DNA from: an uncultured Emergencia sp.
Lineage (GTDB): Bacteria; Bacillota; Clostridia; Peptostreptococcales; Anaerovoracaceae
Direction of reading: 5' to 3'
Assembly: GCA_902476665.1 (NCBI GenBank)
Contig: CABSEO010000166.1
Coordinates: 1 to 5,468 of the forward strand
Length of the DNA stretch: 5,468 nt
A program made the translations under genes and the position numbers. The notes below the pieces were generated by a model that was not told the origin of the DNA, did not search any database, and saw only the letters and a list, made by a program, of their open reading frames with translations. Positions 4,643 through 5,468 of the stretch are shown in pieces (within the stretch, counting starts at the first letter, position 1; each line of letters opens with the position of its first letter).

Positions 4643-5468
4643 CTATTCAAATCTTACACTTTTGTAAGCAAGCCCAAGCTTAACGCGCGTTCCTCTGCCA
4701 ACCTCCGACTCGATGGAAATCGTATGTCCCAGCTTGTCCATAATCCGTCTGCAGAGATAAAGCCCAATTCCTGTAGATTTCTTTTCCTTTCTGCCGTTAT
4801 ACCCTGTGTATCCTTTGTCAAAAACTCTGGGAAGATCTTCAGCCTGAATACCAATGCCGGTATCTTCTATGACTAAGGTGTCTCTAAGTTCTTTATCCAT
4901 ATAAATCGAAATTTTTCCGCTGTGAGTATATTTCAATGCATTGGACAGAATCTGCTCCAGTACAAATCCCAGCCATTTCTCATCAGAAATTATGACAGTG
5001 TCAATGCCCGTATAATTCAATGCGATTCTTTTCTTTATAAAGACAGTAGAATATTTCTTGACAGCATCTCTGACAATCCGATCCAGCTCCAGCTTCTCAA
5101 TGACAAAGTCCGTAGTCTCGCTGCCAAGCCTCATATACTGCAATGCCATTTCTACATATTGCTCTACCTTGAAAAGCTCCATCTGAACCTCATCCCGTGA
5201 TGTTTGCCCTTCACTTTGCAAGAGAAGCCGCATAGCGGCAATAGGTGTTTTAATCTGATGCACCCACATGGTATAATACTCCAGCATGTCGCTCATGGCG
5301 TTATCTCTGCCTGTCGCCGCTTCAGAAGCTGTATTAAAAAGGTTTTTAATAATCTCCTGATACTCTTCCTCAATGGTTCCTGATGGAGGGGGTAATTCCT
5401 CCGGACCAAACTGTATCCTGGTCTTTACATCTTCCAGCGCCGACTGCTTCTGGCGAAAGCGGGCATAA
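4643..5468 (-). CDS. BceS-type intramembrane-sensing histidine kinase, 5' partial
   Basis: The frame stays open to the window edge and gives 274 residues; the N-terminus, with the expected two membrane helices and short loop, is outside. The first Met in view (5296) lies just before the phosphoacceptor helix and is internal. Counting from the first visible residue, the linker has the family-typical L-P-P-P and Y-Q-E-I-I (25-40), then W-V-H-Q-I-K-T-P with phospho-His70. The ATPase part has the N box E-Q-I-L-S-N-A-L-K-Y-T (171-181), G1 box D-T-G-I-G-I (202-207), F box around V-F-D-K-G-Y-T-G (215-222) and G2 box S-T-G-I-G-L-Y-L (231-238). All catalytic motifs are intact. Such kinases lack a ligand-binding domain and rely on the cognate transporter to sense the peptide; they phosphorylate an OmpR-type regulator, normally encoded directly upstream. 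Its last codons contain the likely operator of the transporter operon. Confidence 0.93.
   Translation of the reverse strand, partial: YARFRQKQSALEDVKTRIQFGPEELPPPSGTIEEEYQEIIKNLFNTASEAATGRDNAMSDMLEYYTMWVHQIKTPIAAMRLLLQSEGQTSRDEVQMELFKVEQYVEMALQYMRLGSETTDFVIEKLELDRIVRDAVKKYSTVFIKKRIALNYTGIDTVIISDEKWLGFVLEQILSNALKYTHSGKISIYMDKELRDTLVIEDTGIGIQAEDLPRVFDKGYTGYNGRKEKKSTGIGLYLCRRIMDKLGHTISIESEVGRGTRVKLGLAYKSVRFE
4653..4668. promoter_or_regulatory. Probable BceR-type operator for the ATPase-permease operon
   Basis: CTTACA-CTTT-TGTAAG is a perfect 6-bp inverted repeat with a 4-bp centre. It fits exactly the TNACA-N4-TGTAA pattern that I recall as the conserved binding site of BceR-like response regulators. 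It lies in the final codons of the kinase gene, its centre about 73 bp upstream of the predicted transcription start of the transporter genes, a position suited to activation. The regulator itself would be encoded beyond the right edge of the window. Confidence 0.62.

Noticed and set aside
4654..4854. 66-codon minus-strand frame within the kinase
   Set aside because: It is a shifted frame inside the conserved ATPase domain of the kinase, which is intact in its own frame; no frameshift is needed.

Overview
The window looks like chromosomal DNA of a low-to-moderate GC Gram-positive anaerobe, most likely a clostridial (Lachnospiraceae-type) Firmicute. The reasons are the AAAGGAGG-like ribosome binding sites, the Bce-type peptide-antibiotic resistance module, a stand-alone bacterial acyl-ACP thioesterase and a YczE-family membrane protein. 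No mobile element, CRISPR array, tRNA or rRNA is visible, and no gene-free gap exceeds 175 bases.

Left part (1-932, plus strand): the last 31 codons of a gene that enters from outside the window, possibly a MarR-type regulator, run into and overlap a YczE/COG2364 integral membrane protein gene (85-759). A perfect 15-bp inverted repeat (891-930) then serves as a two-way terminator between this gene and the convergent thioesterase gene.

Middle (933-1809, minus strand): a FatA/FatB-family acyl-ACP thioesterase (249 aa) with recognisable active-site residues. It has its own promoter (-35 CTGCCA, 17-bp spacer, extended -10 TGTTATACT), and a small palindrome sits over the predicted transcription start.

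Right part (1810-5468, minus strand): a BceRS-BceAB type module. Transcription runs right to left: a sensor histidine kinase (cut by the window edge; its regulator is expected just outside), then the ATPase, then the 663-aa FtsX-type permease with a large extracellular loop. ATPase and permease overlap by 8 nt, and the permease starts with GTG. In the last codons of the kinase gene and the gap before the ATPase there is a perfect TTACA-N4-TGTAA operator, a second pair of half-sites 31 bp closer to the ATPase, an extended -10 element with no good -35, and a 7-bp-stem hairpin. This fits the family logic: transporter and kinase form a sensory complex that detects a cell-wall-active peptide, the regulator is phosphorylated, and the transporter operon is induced from its own promoter. 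The peptide cannot be named from sequence.

Most of the window is well-known biology. The parts most worth a second look are the operator array placed partly inside kinase coding sequence, the hairpin lying across that array and promoter, and the palindrome at the thioesterase start site.
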